Below, one piece after another: positions 1-6,535 of a DNA stretch of 9,569 nt. This DNA is from Flavobacterium psychrophilum. Lineage in GTDB: Bacteria > Bacteroidota > Bacteroidia > Flavobacteriales > Flavobacteriaceae. Both the position numbers and the translations under genes were made by a program. The first letter of the stretch is position 1. Each line of letters begins with the position of its first letter. Where the stretch lies: NCBI GenBank assembly GCA_945905915.1, contig CAMDQL010000065.1, positions 1 through 9,569 of the forward strand, given 5' to 3'. Below the pieces are notes generated by a model that saw nothing but the letters and a program-made list of their open reading frames with translations, searched no databases and was not told the origin of the DNA.

Positions 1-950
1 ACGGTGATGTAGCTTTTTTTATAGAGGATCATAACTACAATTATTATTATGACAGCGTAGTTTATGACAGTTCGGGTAACCTTACTGTTCCTAATTCAAT
101 ATCCGATAGAATTAATACAATAGGTGGAAATTATACTTATTTTGCAAAAAACATCACTGCTAAATTGCTTGTTTCTCAAGCTATTTCTAATCAAACTATT
201 TCCAATATTGAAGCTAATGCATCCTATAAATTTAGTGATGCATTACAATTTGAGTTCAATTATCTAAAGCAAAATAGTTTACCTAATTTAAATTATACGC
301 TGTATCAAAGTGATTATTCCCATTATAATTGGTACAATAATTTTAAATCCGAAAAAGTAAATCAGTTTACGTTAACAGCTTTTTCAAAATGGATCAATCT
401 AACTGCGCAATATAAAGTACTTAACGATTATTTGTATTTTGATAACACTACTAATGATATCACTTCACTGCTTGTTTCGCCTGTTCAATATGATAAAACC
501 GTCAATTATCTTTCGGTAAAAGCGAGTAAAGAAATAAAATTTTGGAAATTAGCTTTAGACAATACTCTTTTGTATCAAAATGTGGATCAAATTATTGCAA
601 TTGTTAATGTTCCCCAATTGACAACTCGAAATACCCTTTATTATACCGGACATGTTTTTAAAAAGGCCATGTTGTTGCAAACAGGTGTTACGCTTAATTA
701 TTTTACAAAATATTACGCAAACGACTATAATCCATTGTTGGGTGAATTTTACGTGCAAAACGAAACTAAAATTGGCAATTTCCCTATGCTCGATTTTTTT
801 GTAAATGCCCGCATTCGTCAAACACGTTTATTTTTAAAAGCAGAACATTTTAATTCGGCACTGACCGGTTTCAATTTTTATTCGGCACCAAATTACCCGT
901 ATCGCGATTTTATGATTCGTTTTGGTTTAGTGTGGAATTTCTTTAAATAG
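1..950 (+). CDS. Putative outer-membrane porin (Bacteroidota Porin_10-like), C-terminal part
   Basis: The reading frame is open from the left edge (first complete codon at position 3) to a TAG at 950, giving 315 residues of a longer protein whose start lies outside the window. The ATG/TTG codons inside, such as 165, are not the real start because the frame continues upstream without a stop. The sequence is rich in alternating aromatic and polar residues (many Y, F, N) as in outer-membrane beta-barrels, and it ends with an aromatic-rich last strand (RFGLVWNFFK). The stretch around YFTKYYANDYNP, GEFYVQNETKIG and APNYPYRDF matches what I recall of the Bacteroidota putative porin family, normally about 600 or more residues. 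It probably sits in the outer membrane; its substrate cannot be told. No enzyme motif is visible. A weaker alternative is another barrel protein of similar build. Confidence 0.8.
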   Translation, partial: GDVAFFIEDHNYNYYYDSVVYDSSGNLTVPNSISDRINTIGGNYTYFAKNITAKLLVSQAISNQTISNIEANASYKFSDALQFEFNYLKQNSLPNLNYTLYQSDYSHYNWYNNFKSEKVNQFTLTAFSKWINLTAQYKVLNDYLYFDNTTNDITSLLVSPVQYDKTVNYLSVKASKEIKFWKLALDNTLLYQNVDQIIAIVNVPQLTTRNTLYYTGHVFKKAMLLQTGVTLNYFTKYYANDYNPLLGEFYVQNETKIGNFPMLDFFVNARIRQTRLFLKAEHFNSALTGFNFYSAPNYPYRDFMIRFGLVWNFFK

Positions 951-961
951 AAACGAATGGC

Positions 962-1056
962 TTTGGCACTTTTGTAGTCCATGTTCCTGCTGTCCACTTT
1001 AGTTTTTTGTTTATTAAAACAAAAAAGCTGCCATTTCCATCAGGGTTAAATAGGAA
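962..1056. ncRNA. Imperfect long hairpin resembling a dispersed flavobacterial RNA/repeat element (possibly Flavo-1)
   Basis: The 189-base spacer between the porin and the PLP enzyme holds an extended inverted repeat. A 10-bp arm TTTTTTGTTT (1003-1012) pairs with AAACAAAAAA (1017-1026) around a four-base loop. Further out CCTG (986-989) pairs with CAGG (1041-1044), followed inward by TG (991-992) with CA (1038-1039), with mismatched bases between. The flanking words CCTGCTGTCC and CCATCAGGG look like those of a repeat I recall from many flavobacterial spacers, and perhaps the Rfam Flavo-1 motif; this is recollection, not a search. The strand of any transcript is uncertain. It may simply end porin transcription, since U-tracts occur on both strands. 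Confidence 0.4.
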
Positions 1057-1068
1057 CTGACAATCATT

Positions 1069-1098
1069 TTTGTATTCGTATTTTTCATCCTATCTTTG
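1069..1098 (+). promoter_or_regulatory. Bacteroidota-type promoter for the PLP enzyme gene
   Basis: TTTG at 1069-1072 (-33 element) and TATCTTTG at 1091-1098 (-7 element, consensus TAnnTTTG) are separated by 18 bp. Transcription should start near 1103-1106, leaving a leader of about 35 bases before the ATG at 1140. Both boxes fit the primary sigma factor consensus of Bacteroidota. Confidence 0.75.
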
Positions 1099-1139
1099 CA
1101 ACAAATATCAAACATCAGAATATCTGAAAATCAAGTAAA

Positions 1140-2501
1140 ATGAATTACGCTAAAAATATATTAGAAACCATTGGTAATACGCCTTTGGTACAACTAAACA
1201 AGGTTACAGCAGAAGTCAATGCATTAGTATTAGCAAAAGTTGAAACTTTTAACCCAGGAAATTCTGTAAAAGACCGTATGGCAGTTAAAATGATTGAAGA
1301 TGCCGAAGCAGACGGTCGTTTACAGCCAGGTGGAACAATCATTGAAGGAACTTCAGGTAATACAGGAATGGGTTTAGCCTTAGCCGCTATTGTTAAAGGG
1401 TACAAATGTATTTTTGTAATCACAGACAAACAGTCAAAAGAAAAAATGGACATTCTGCGCGCAGTAGGAGCAAAGGTAATTGTGTGTCCTACCGATGTTG
1501 AACCTACTGATCCACGTTCTTATTATTCAGTTTCAAAACGATTAGGCACAGAAATTCCAAATTCATGGTATGTTAATCAATACGACAATCCCAGTAATGC
1601 AATTGCGCATTATGAACAAACCGGTCCTGAAATTTGGAAACAAACTGAAGGTAAAGTTACGCACTTTGTTGTCGGAGTTGGAACAGGTGGAACGATTTCT
1701 GGGGTAGCAAAATTTTTAAAAGAAAAAAATCCAAACATCAAAATTTGGGGAATTGATACGTATGGCTCTGTATTTAAAAAATATCATGAAACAGGTATTT
1801 TTGACGAGAACGAAATCTATTCTTATATTACTGAAGGAATTGGCGAAGATATTTTACCAAAGAATGTGGACTTCTCTTTAATTGATGGCTTTACAAAGGT
1901 AACCGATAAAGATGCAGCAGTTTATACCCGAAAAATAGCTTTAGAAGAAGGAATATTTGTTGGAAATTCAGCAGGAGCAGCTGTAAAAGGATTGTTACAA
2001 TTAAAAGAGCATTTTAAACCAGAAGATGTAGTCGTTGTTTTATTTCACGATTCAGGAAGTCGTTATGTAGGAAAAATATTTAACGATGATTGGATGCGTG
2101 AGCGCGGTTTCCTAGAAGAAGAAATTACAAAAGCTGAAGATTTAATCAAAGAGCATATTGATAAGCCTCTTGTGGTAGTTAGAACAGAAGAATTAGTTTC
2201 ACATGCTATTGAACGCATGCGAAAATATAAAATCTCTCAAATTCCAGTAATTGACGTGAACGGATTTGTAGGTTCTGTTGATGAGTCCGATTTGTTTCAG
2301 AGTTTTATTACCGATAAAAATACTGCCGAGCGCCCTATAAAAGATGTAATGGGTAAACCATTCCCAATTGTAAAAGCAGGCACTCCAGTAGAAGAGGTTT
2401 CAAAACTAATCACAAAAGATAATCAAGCTGTTTTGGTAGACTTAGGAAATGGGAAACATCATATTATTACAAAATATGATATCATAGGTTCTATAAAATA
2501 G
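1140..2501 (+). CDS. Cystathionine beta-synthase-type PLP enzyme with C-terminal CBS domain pair
   Basis: This cytoplasmic PLP enzyme of the cysteine synthase/cystathionine beta-synthase fold has 453 residues. The PLP-binding lysine is K44 in NPGNSVKDR; the substrate loop is GTSGNTGMG (70-78); the phosphate-binding glycine loop is GVGTGGTISG (179-188). Stretches such as QYDNPSNAIAHYEQT (147-161) and FVGNSAGAA resemble eukaryotic-type cystathionine beta-synthase more than CysK. After about residue 330 come two CBS motifs, which in relatives bind adenosyl ligands and regulate activity. The haem-binding N-terminal extension of the human enzyme is absent, as in yeast. The likely reaction is serine plus homocysteine to cystathionine; O-acetylserine sulfhydrylase activity cannot be excluded. 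It has its own promoter and appears to be monocistronic, with a 107-base gap before the next gene. The start is well placed, since MNYAKNILETIGNTPL aligns with family N-termini. Confidence 0.9.
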   Translation: MNYAKNILETIGNTPLVQLNKVTAEVNALVLAKVETFNPGNSVKDRMAVKMIEDAEADGRLQPGGTIIEGTSGNTGMGLALAAIVKGYKCIFVITDKQSKEKMDILRAVGAKVIVCPTDVEPTDPRSYYSVSKRLGTEIPNSWYVNQYDNPSNAIAHYEQTGPEIWKQTEGKVTHFVVGVGTGGTISGVAKFLKEKNPNIKIWGIDTYGSVFKKYHETGIFDENEIYSYITEGIGEDILPKNVDFSLIDGFTKVTDKDAAVYTRKIALEEGIFVGNSAGAAVKGLLQLKEHFKPEDVVVVLFHDSGSRYVGKIFNDDWMRERGFLEEEITKAEDLIKEHIDKPLVVVRTEELVSHAIERMRKYKISQIPVIDVNGFVGSVDESDLFQSFITDKNTAERPIKDVMGKPFPIVKAGTPVEEVSKLITKDNQAVLVDLGNGKHHIITKYDIIGSIK

Positions 2502-2574
2502 TATAAAGTTTTAAGCCCTTTTACAGGTGCAAAAAGTTTTTTTCTTAGGAGTAGCATTGTTCAATAGATTTTTT

Positions 2575-2582
2575 TAAATTTG
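2575..2582 (+). promoter_or_regulatory. Candidate -7 element upstream of the DUF2851 gene
   Basis: TAAATTTG fits TAnnTTTG exactly and lies 26 bases before the ATG at 2609. The nearest TTG (2557-2559) is only 15 bp upstream, shorter than the usual spacing, so only half of the promoter is convincing. Confidence 0.45.
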
Positions 2583-2608
2583 TTTTTCAATTATATACGC
2601 CATACAGA

Positions 2609-3877
2609 ATGAAAGAAGACTTTTTGCACCACGTGTGGCAGCATAAGAAATTTGCTGTTACAGAACTACAAACCACTACTGGCGAATCGATTCAGATTCT
2701 CAATTCAGGACAATATTTACAGTTGTCGGGCCCCGACTTTTTTAACGCCCAACTCATTATCGGCAATCAAAAATGGGCCGGAAATATCGAAATTCACCTT
2801 AAATCCTCAGATTGGTATTTGCATCAGCATGAAAAAGACACTGCTTATGATTCGGTTATTTTACATGTAGTTTGGGAACATGATACGCCTGTTTTTAGAG
2901 AAAATAATACTGAAATTCCCACAGTTGAATTAAAAAAATACGTTTCGGTAGCAACCGTGCATAAATATCAATCGCTGATTGCTCAAAAATCATGGATTTA
3001 TTGTGAAAATCAAATAGCTACAACACCTGCTTTTGTTTTTGATCATTGGTTAACCCGACTTTATTTTGAACGGTTAGAACGTAAATCTACCGAAATAGAG
3101 CAATTATTAGCAAGTTCAAACAACGACTGGGAAGCAGTTTTGTTTTGTATGCTCGCCAAAAATTTTGGATTGAATACAAATGGATTGGCTTTTTTGGATA
3201 TGGCAAAAGGAATTCCTTTTTCAGTAATTCGAAAAGAAGCTTTTTCACTAGAAAAGTTAGAAGCATTGTTTTTTGGTCAAGCTAATATGCTTTCTTATGA
3301 TTTTCAAGATCAATATGCTAAAAATTTAACGAAAGAATATGATTACTTGCTACATAAGTATGGTTTAAAAAAAAGCGTTTTTACCGAAGTTTCATTTTTT
3401 AAACATCGCCCAGATAATTTCCCAACGATTCGATTAGCGCAATTAGCCGCTTTATATCATAAAGAGCATAATTTATTTTCAAAATTGATGCAAACAAATC
3501 ACACTTCAGAAATTTACGACTTATTTAATGTGGTTGTTAGCGATTATTGGGAAACTCATTATAATTTTGATAAAGTCAGTCCGAAAAAGCGAAAAAAAAT
3601 CACTACTTCTTTTATAGACTTATTGTTGCTAAACACCATAATACCGCTTAAATTTACCTACGGAAAGAGTAGGAATCAAGCAAATGAAGAAGCGCTTTTG
3701 TCAATTGTTGAAGCTATTCCTTCCGAAAAAAATGCAATAATTGATAAGTTTAAAGATATTAGTCTGGTTTCAAAATCTGCTTTTGAATCGCAAGCTTTAT
3801 TGCAATTAAAAAAAGAATATTGCGATGCTAAAAAATGCTTGCAATGTGCCGTAGGAATTCAAATAATGAAAAATTAA
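2609..3877 (+). CDS. DUF2851 family protein
   Basis: This is a 422-residue soluble protein with no signal peptide or membrane segment. I recognise it as DUF2851, a Bacteroidota family without an established function. The N-terminal part carries the typical block: GPDFFNA (41-47), GNIEIH (58-63), SSDW (66-69), then H72, H74, D77, YDSVILHVV (80-88). The C-terminus has a cysteine cluster C405-x4-C410-x2-C413, which could bind a metal. The spacing P42-D43 ... E61-x-H63 is reminiscent of PD-(D/E)xK nuclease-like folds; this is my inference and not an established fact. The family's typical length and both conserved ends are present, so the gene looks intact. It starts at the only ATG that keeps the family's N-terminus (MKEDFLHHVWQ). 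It is followed after 27 bases by the PspC gene, so the two may be partly co-transcribed. Confidence 0.85.
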   Translation: MKEDFLHHVWQHKKFAVTELQTTTGESIQILNSGQYLQLSGPDFFNAQLIIGNQKWAGNIEIHLKSSDWYLHQHEKDTAYDSVILHVVWEHDTPVFRENNTEIPTVELKKYVSVATVHKYQSLIAQKSWIYCENQIATTPAFVFDHWLTRLYFERLERKSTEIEQLLASSNNDWEAVLFCMLAKNFGLNTNGLAFLDMAKGIPFSVIRKEAFSLEKLEALFFGQANMLSYDFQDQYAKNLTKEYDYLLHKYGLKKSVFTEVSFFKHRPDNFPTIRLAQLAALYHKEHNLFSKLMQTNHTSEIYDLFNVVVSDYWETHYNFDKVSPKKRKKITTSFIDLLLLNTIIPLKFTYGKSRNQANEEALLSIVEAIPSEKNAIIDKFKDISLVSKSAFESQALLQLKKEYCDAKKCLQCAVGIQIMKN

Positions 3878-3880
3878 TTG

Positions 3881-3888
3881 TAATTTTG
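3881..3888 (+). promoter_or_regulatory. Candidate -7 element before the PspC/HHH gene pair
   Basis: TAATTTTG matches TAnnTTTG and lies four bases after the DUF2851 stop codon and 16 bases before the PspC start. No TTTG is seen at the proper distance upstream, so it may be a weak internal promoter or chance in AT-rich DNA. Confidence 0.35.
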
Positions 3889-3904
3889 GTTAAAATAAGA
3901 AGGA

Positions 3905-4126
3905 ATGATTCAAAACATTTTACATTTTTTTGAGAAACATGGTTTTTTTGTAGCTTCTAGGCTTGCAGATAAACTAGGAATGAGAGCTACAAATGTTCGT
4001 TTGTTTTTCATCTACATATCATTTATTACTGTTGGATTAGGATTTGGTTTTTATTTAACACTGGCTTTTCTTTTAAAACTTAAGGACATGATAAGAGCAA
4101 AACGAAGTTCTGTTTTTGATTTATAA
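3905..4126 (+). CDS. Small PspC-domain membrane protein
   Basis: This 73-residue protein consists of a PspC domain only. The N-terminal part (1-30, with HGFFVASRLADKLGMRATNVR) is followed by a glycine-rich hydrophobic stretch at about 33-57 that forms one long or two short membrane segments, and then a short basic tail. Stand-alone PspC proteins in Flavobacteriaceae are usually of this size. PspC in Proteobacteria is an inner-membrane component of the envelope-stress (phage shock) response; the role here is unknown, and no pspA-like gene is nearby. The next gene starts two bases after its stop codon, which suggests translational coupling and a shared membrane location for the two products. 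A purine-rich AGAAGGA sits immediately before the ATG, too close to be a normal Shine-Dalgarno. Confidence 0.85.
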   Translation: MIQNILHFFEKHGFFVASRLADKLGMRATNVRLFFIYISFITVGLGFGFYLTLAFLLKLKDMIRAKRSSVFDL

Positions 4127-4128
4127 CT

Positions 4129-4998
4129 ATGCATAAACTTAAGTCTTATTTTATCTTTTCTAAATCTCATCGAAGTGGAATTGTCCTTTTGTTAATACTA
4201 ATGGTATTAGTTCAATTGTTTTATTATTTTATTTCAAATCAAATACCTGCAACATCAGAAGATACTTCATGGCTTCTTGCTCAAAATGAAATTGATAGTT
4301 TAAAACAAAATAGGTCTTTTAAAAAAGATACAATTTATCCTTTTAATCCAAATTTTATAACCGATTATAAAGGATATAAATTAGGTATGTCAGTTCAAGA
4401 AATTGATCGATTGCATCAATTTAGAGCTCAAAATAAATATGTTAATTCTGCAGTAGAGTTTCAAAAAGTTACAAAAGTGTCCTCAGATTTATTACAGAAA
4501 ATTTCGCCCTATTTTAAATTTCCAGATTGGGTAACCAATAAATCAGCAACTTCATACAAGAAGTTTCAAATGTATCCTTCAAAAGAAAAAGTTGCAATTA
4601 TTCAAAAAGACATTAATGCCGCCACTAAAGAAGATTTAATTGCTGTATATGGAATAGGAGAAAAGTTGGCCGAAAAAATTCTAATTGAAAAAGATAAGTT
4701 TGGAGGATTTGTTAGCATGGAGCAATTTCAATTCATTTGGGGAATTAATCCTGAAGCAATTGAAGATTTGCAAAAACGATTTTTTGTAAAAAACACTTCT
4801 TCTATTATTAAAGTTGCCATTAATGAATTATCGATCAAAGAATTGGCAAAATTTCCCTATTTTAATTACGCTTTAGCTAAAGAAATTGTTATTTACCGTT
4901 CCATGAATAATGGAATAAAGGAAATTTCAGATTTAACAAAAATTAAAGGAATGCCTAACGAAAAAATAAAAATAATAGCCTTATATTTGGAATTCTAA
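4129..4998 (+). CDS. Membrane-anchored helix-hairpin-helix (ComEA-like) protein
   Basis: This 289-residue protein has a short basic N-terminus and one membrane segment at about 17-35, so most of it should lie outside the cytoplasm. The central block DINAATKEDL (161-170) with VYGIGEKLAEKI is a classic ComEA-type helix-hairpin-helix DNA-binding pair. Two degenerate copies flank it: about 68-130 (FITDYKGYKLGMSVQEIDRL...) and about 227-289 (INELSIKELAKFPYF ... IKGMPNEKI), ending at the C-terminus. In ComEA proteins this fold binds incoming DNA during natural transformation; whether this protein does so is unknown, and no other competence gene is in view. It follows the PspC gene with a two-base gap, and the acyl-CoA dehydrogenase starts 28 bases after its stop without a clear promoter. 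The three genes could therefore form one transcript, though the products have no obvious shared pathway. Confidence 0.85.
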   Translation: MHKLKSYFIFSKSHRSGIVLLLILMVLVQLFYYFISNQIPATSEDTSWLLAQNEIDSLKQNRSFKKDTIYPFNPNFITDYKGYKLGMSVQEIDRLHQFRAQNKYVNSAVEFQKVTKVSSDLLQKISPYFKFPDWVTNKSATSYKKFQMYPSKEKVAIIQKDINAATKEDLIAVYGIGEKLAEKILIEKDKFGGFVSMEQFQFIWGINPEAIEDLQKRFFVKNTSSIIKVAINELSIKELAKFPYFNYALAKEIVIYRSMNNGIKEISDLTKIKGMPNEKIKIIALYLEF

Positions 4999-5026
4999 AA
5001 ATAAAAATTAACGTATTATTTTACCT

Positions 5027-6196
5027 ATGCATTCAATATATTTCACCGAAGAACATCAGTTATTTAGAGCCAGTTTCCGTGATTTCTTACATAAAGAAGT
5101 AGTTCCTCATATTGAAAAATGGGAGAAAACGGGTACTATTGAACGCTTTATCTGGAAAAAATTTGGGGAGATGGGTTTCTTTGGAATTAATTATCCAGAG
5201 GTGTATGGTGGAATGCAATTGGATTTGTTTTATACCGTTATTTTTTTAGAAGAACTTCAAAAAATTAAATCTTCTGGATTTGCTGCTGCAATGTGGGCGC
5301 ATGCTTACTTAGCCATGACACATTTAAATGCAGAAGGAGATGAACGAATAAAACAAGAGTATTTAGTACCTAGTATTACAGGAGATAAAATAGGAGCGTT
5401 GTGTGTTACGGAACCTTTTGGAGGAAGCGATGTAGCGGGTATGCGAACAACTGCAACAAAAGCGGGTGATAAATATATCATTAATGGATCTAAAACGTTC
5501 ATTACAAATGGTGTTTACGCCGATTATTATGTAGTTGCCGCTAAAACAAAACCAGAACTAGGTAATAAAGGAATTAGTATTTTTTTAGTAGATACAAACT
5601 TAAAAGGTATTTCTGCAACAAAATTAGACAAATTAGGATGGAGGGCTTCTGATACTGCTGAAATAGCTTTTGATAATGTAGAAATACCTGCCGAGAATTT
5701 AATGGGAGAAGCTGATAATGGATTTCCTTACATCATGCAACATTTTGCTTTTGAACGATTAATTATGGCTATTAATGCCCATGCAAGAGCGGAATATGCT
5801 ATCGATTACACAATAGAATATATGTCGCAACGCGAGGCATTTGGCACAACTATTAATAAATTTCAAGCGCTACGTCATACAATGGTGGAGCACGCAACAG
5901 AAGTTGAGCACTGTAAAATATTTAATTATGCTGCAATAGCCCGATTAGATAAAGGAGAATACGTTGTAAAGGAGGCAACCATGGCTAAATTAAAATCAAC
6001 CAAAGTGGCAGATGACGCCATTTATAGTTGTATGCAAATGCTTGGTGGTTACGGTTATATGGAAGAGTACCCACTAGCTCGTTTATTGAGAGATAGTCGT
6101 TTAGGGCCTATTGGCGGAGGAACATCTGAAATTTTGAGAGAAATTTTATCCAAAATGATCATCGACAAACAAAATTATAAACCAGCAGTAAAATAA
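5027..6196 (+). CDS. Acyl-CoA dehydrogenase, long-chain-type active site
   Basis: This 389-residue FAD enzyme oxidises acyl-CoA to trans-2-enoyl-CoA in fatty acid or amino acid breakdown and passes electrons to ETF. The usual order is present: N-terminal helical domain, the FAD/substrate signature GALCVTEPFGGSDV (123-136), the beta-barrel middle domain, and the C-terminal helical domain with REAFGT and the LGGYGYMEEYP block. The glutamate that acts as base in medium-chain enzymes (in YEGTS) is replaced by glycine: PIGGGTSE at 361-368, with G364 at that place. Instead E256, in the helix after FERLIMA, aligns with the catalytic glutamate of mammalian long-chain acyl-CoA dehydrogenase. The enzyme therefore looks active with a relocated base. 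The substrate is probably a long or branched acyl-CoA, but this cannot be fixed from sequence. The length is normal for the family. Confidence 0.92.
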   Translation: MHSIYFTEEHQLFRASFRDFLHKEVVPHIEKWEKTGTIERFIWKKFGEMGFFGINYPEVYGGMQLDLFYTVIFLEELQKIKSSGFAAAMWAHAYLAMTHLNAEGDERIKQEYLVPSITGDKIGALCVTEPFGGSDVAGMRTTATKAGDKYIINGSKTFITNGVYADYYVVAAKTKPELGNKGISIFLVDTNLKGISATKLDKLGWRASDTAEIAFDNVEIPAENLMGEADNGFPYIMQHFAFERLIMAINAHARAEYAIDYTIEYMSQREAFGTTINKFQALRHTMVEHATEVEHCKIFNYAAIARLDKGEYVVKEATMAKLKSTKVADDAIYSCMQMLGGYGYMEEYPLARLLRDSRLGPIGGGTSEILREILSKMIIDKQNYKPAVK

Positions 6197-6214
6197 TTTT
6201 TTTTAATTTTTTAA

Positions 6215-6244
6215 TTTTTAATTCATAATTATTTTCTACATTTG
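6215..6244 (+). promoter_or_regulatory. rpsU promoter
   Basis: TACATTTG at 6237-6244 is a perfect TAnnTTTG element. The -33 region 18 bp upstream reads TTTT (6215-6218) inside a long A/T tract that resembles an UP element. The expected start of transcription is near 6249-6252, giving a leader of about 24 bases that contains the whole Shine-Dalgarno. Confidence 0.65.
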
Positions 6245-6257
6245 CACCCTTAACGAG

Positions 6258-6265
6258 AGGAGGTG
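6258..6265 (+). promoter_or_regulatory. Perfect Shine-Dalgarno of rpsU
   Basis: AGGAGGTG is fully complementary to the 16S rRNA 3' tail (CACCTCCT) and sits 8 bases before the ATG at 6274 (10 bases counting from the end of AGGAGG). Other leaders in this window have only A/T-rich sequence before the start codon. In Bacteroidota the anti-Shine-Dalgarno is sequestered on the ribosome by bS21 with bS18 and bS6, so this site on the bS21 gene itself probably serves autoregulation. Confidence 0.9.
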
Positions 6266-6273
6266 TCCATATT

Positions 6274-6468
6274 ATGTTAATTATACCAATTAAAGACGGA
6301 GAAAATATCGATAGAGCATTAAAGCGCTATAAAAGAAAATTTGATAAAACAGGAACTGTTCGTCAGTTACGTGCACGTCAAGCTTTCATTAAGCCTTCTG
6401 TTTCAAACAGAGCTAAGATACAAAAAGCAGCATATATTCAAGGATTGAGAGACTCATTAGAGAGTTAG
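6274..6468 (+). CDS. rpsU: 30S ribosomal protein bS21
   Basis: This 64-residue, highly basic protein belongs to the bS21 family. The family features are clear: the start MLIIPIKDGENIDRALKRYKRKF, the arginine-rich middle RQLRARQAF, and a basic helix continuing to the end. It binds the platform of the 30S subunit near the 3' end of 16S rRNA. In Flavobacterium, bS21 is known to help hide the anti-Shine-Dalgarno, which explains why most mRNAs there lack such a motif. The gene has its own promoter, an exceptional Shine-Dalgarno (6258-6265) and a dedicated terminator (6490-6535), so it appears to be a single-gene unit under translational feedback by its own product. The length is close to that of other Bacteroidota bS21 proteins. 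Confidence 0.97.
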   Translation: MLIIPIKDGENIDRALKRYKRKFDKTGTVRQLRARQAFIKPSVSNRAKIQKAAYIQGLRDSLES

Positions 6469-6489
6469 TATTTTTCTGAATGAAATAGT

Positions 6490-6535
6490 AAACCGCTAAA
6501 TAATAAAGTGTAACTTTGTTTTTAGCGGTTTTTTT
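6490..6535 (+). terminator. rpsU intrinsic terminator, abutting the xerC start
   Basis: AAACCGCTAAA (6490-6500) pairs perfectly with TTTAGCGGTTT (6521-6531) over 11 bp with a 20-base loop, and a run of seven T (6529-6535) follows. The T-run ends at the base before the xerC ATG. The loop contains a perfect -7 promoter element. Confidence 0.85.
6511..6518 (+). promoter_or_regulatory. -7 element of a possible xerC promoter, inside the rpsU terminator loop
   Basis: TAACTTTG matches TAnnTTTG and lies in the loop of the terminator hairpin. Initiation about 5-8 bases downstream would give a leader of only about 10 bases that lacks the 5' arm of the hairpin. The -33 position (6489-6492, TAAA) does not match TTTG, so the promoter may be weak. 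Confidence 0.5.

Noticed and set aside
165..167. Start of the first gene at 165
   Set aside because: The same frame is open back to the window edge and the translated upstream residues are typical of the barrel, so the gene is truncated by the window.
1145..1453. Minus-strand frame inside the PLP enzyme gene, and similar antisense frames at 555-821, 5305-5502, 7555-7857 and 8728-8982
   Set aside because: Each lies opposite a clearly recognised gene, has low-complexity or unfamiliar translation, and no promoter; they are frame shadows.
2515..2543. Terminator after the PLP enzyme (short GC pairing followed by A5 and a T-run)
   Set aside because: The stem is only four interrupted pairs or a five-pair CTTTT/AAAAG arm; too weak to call, although termination somewhere in this gap is likely.
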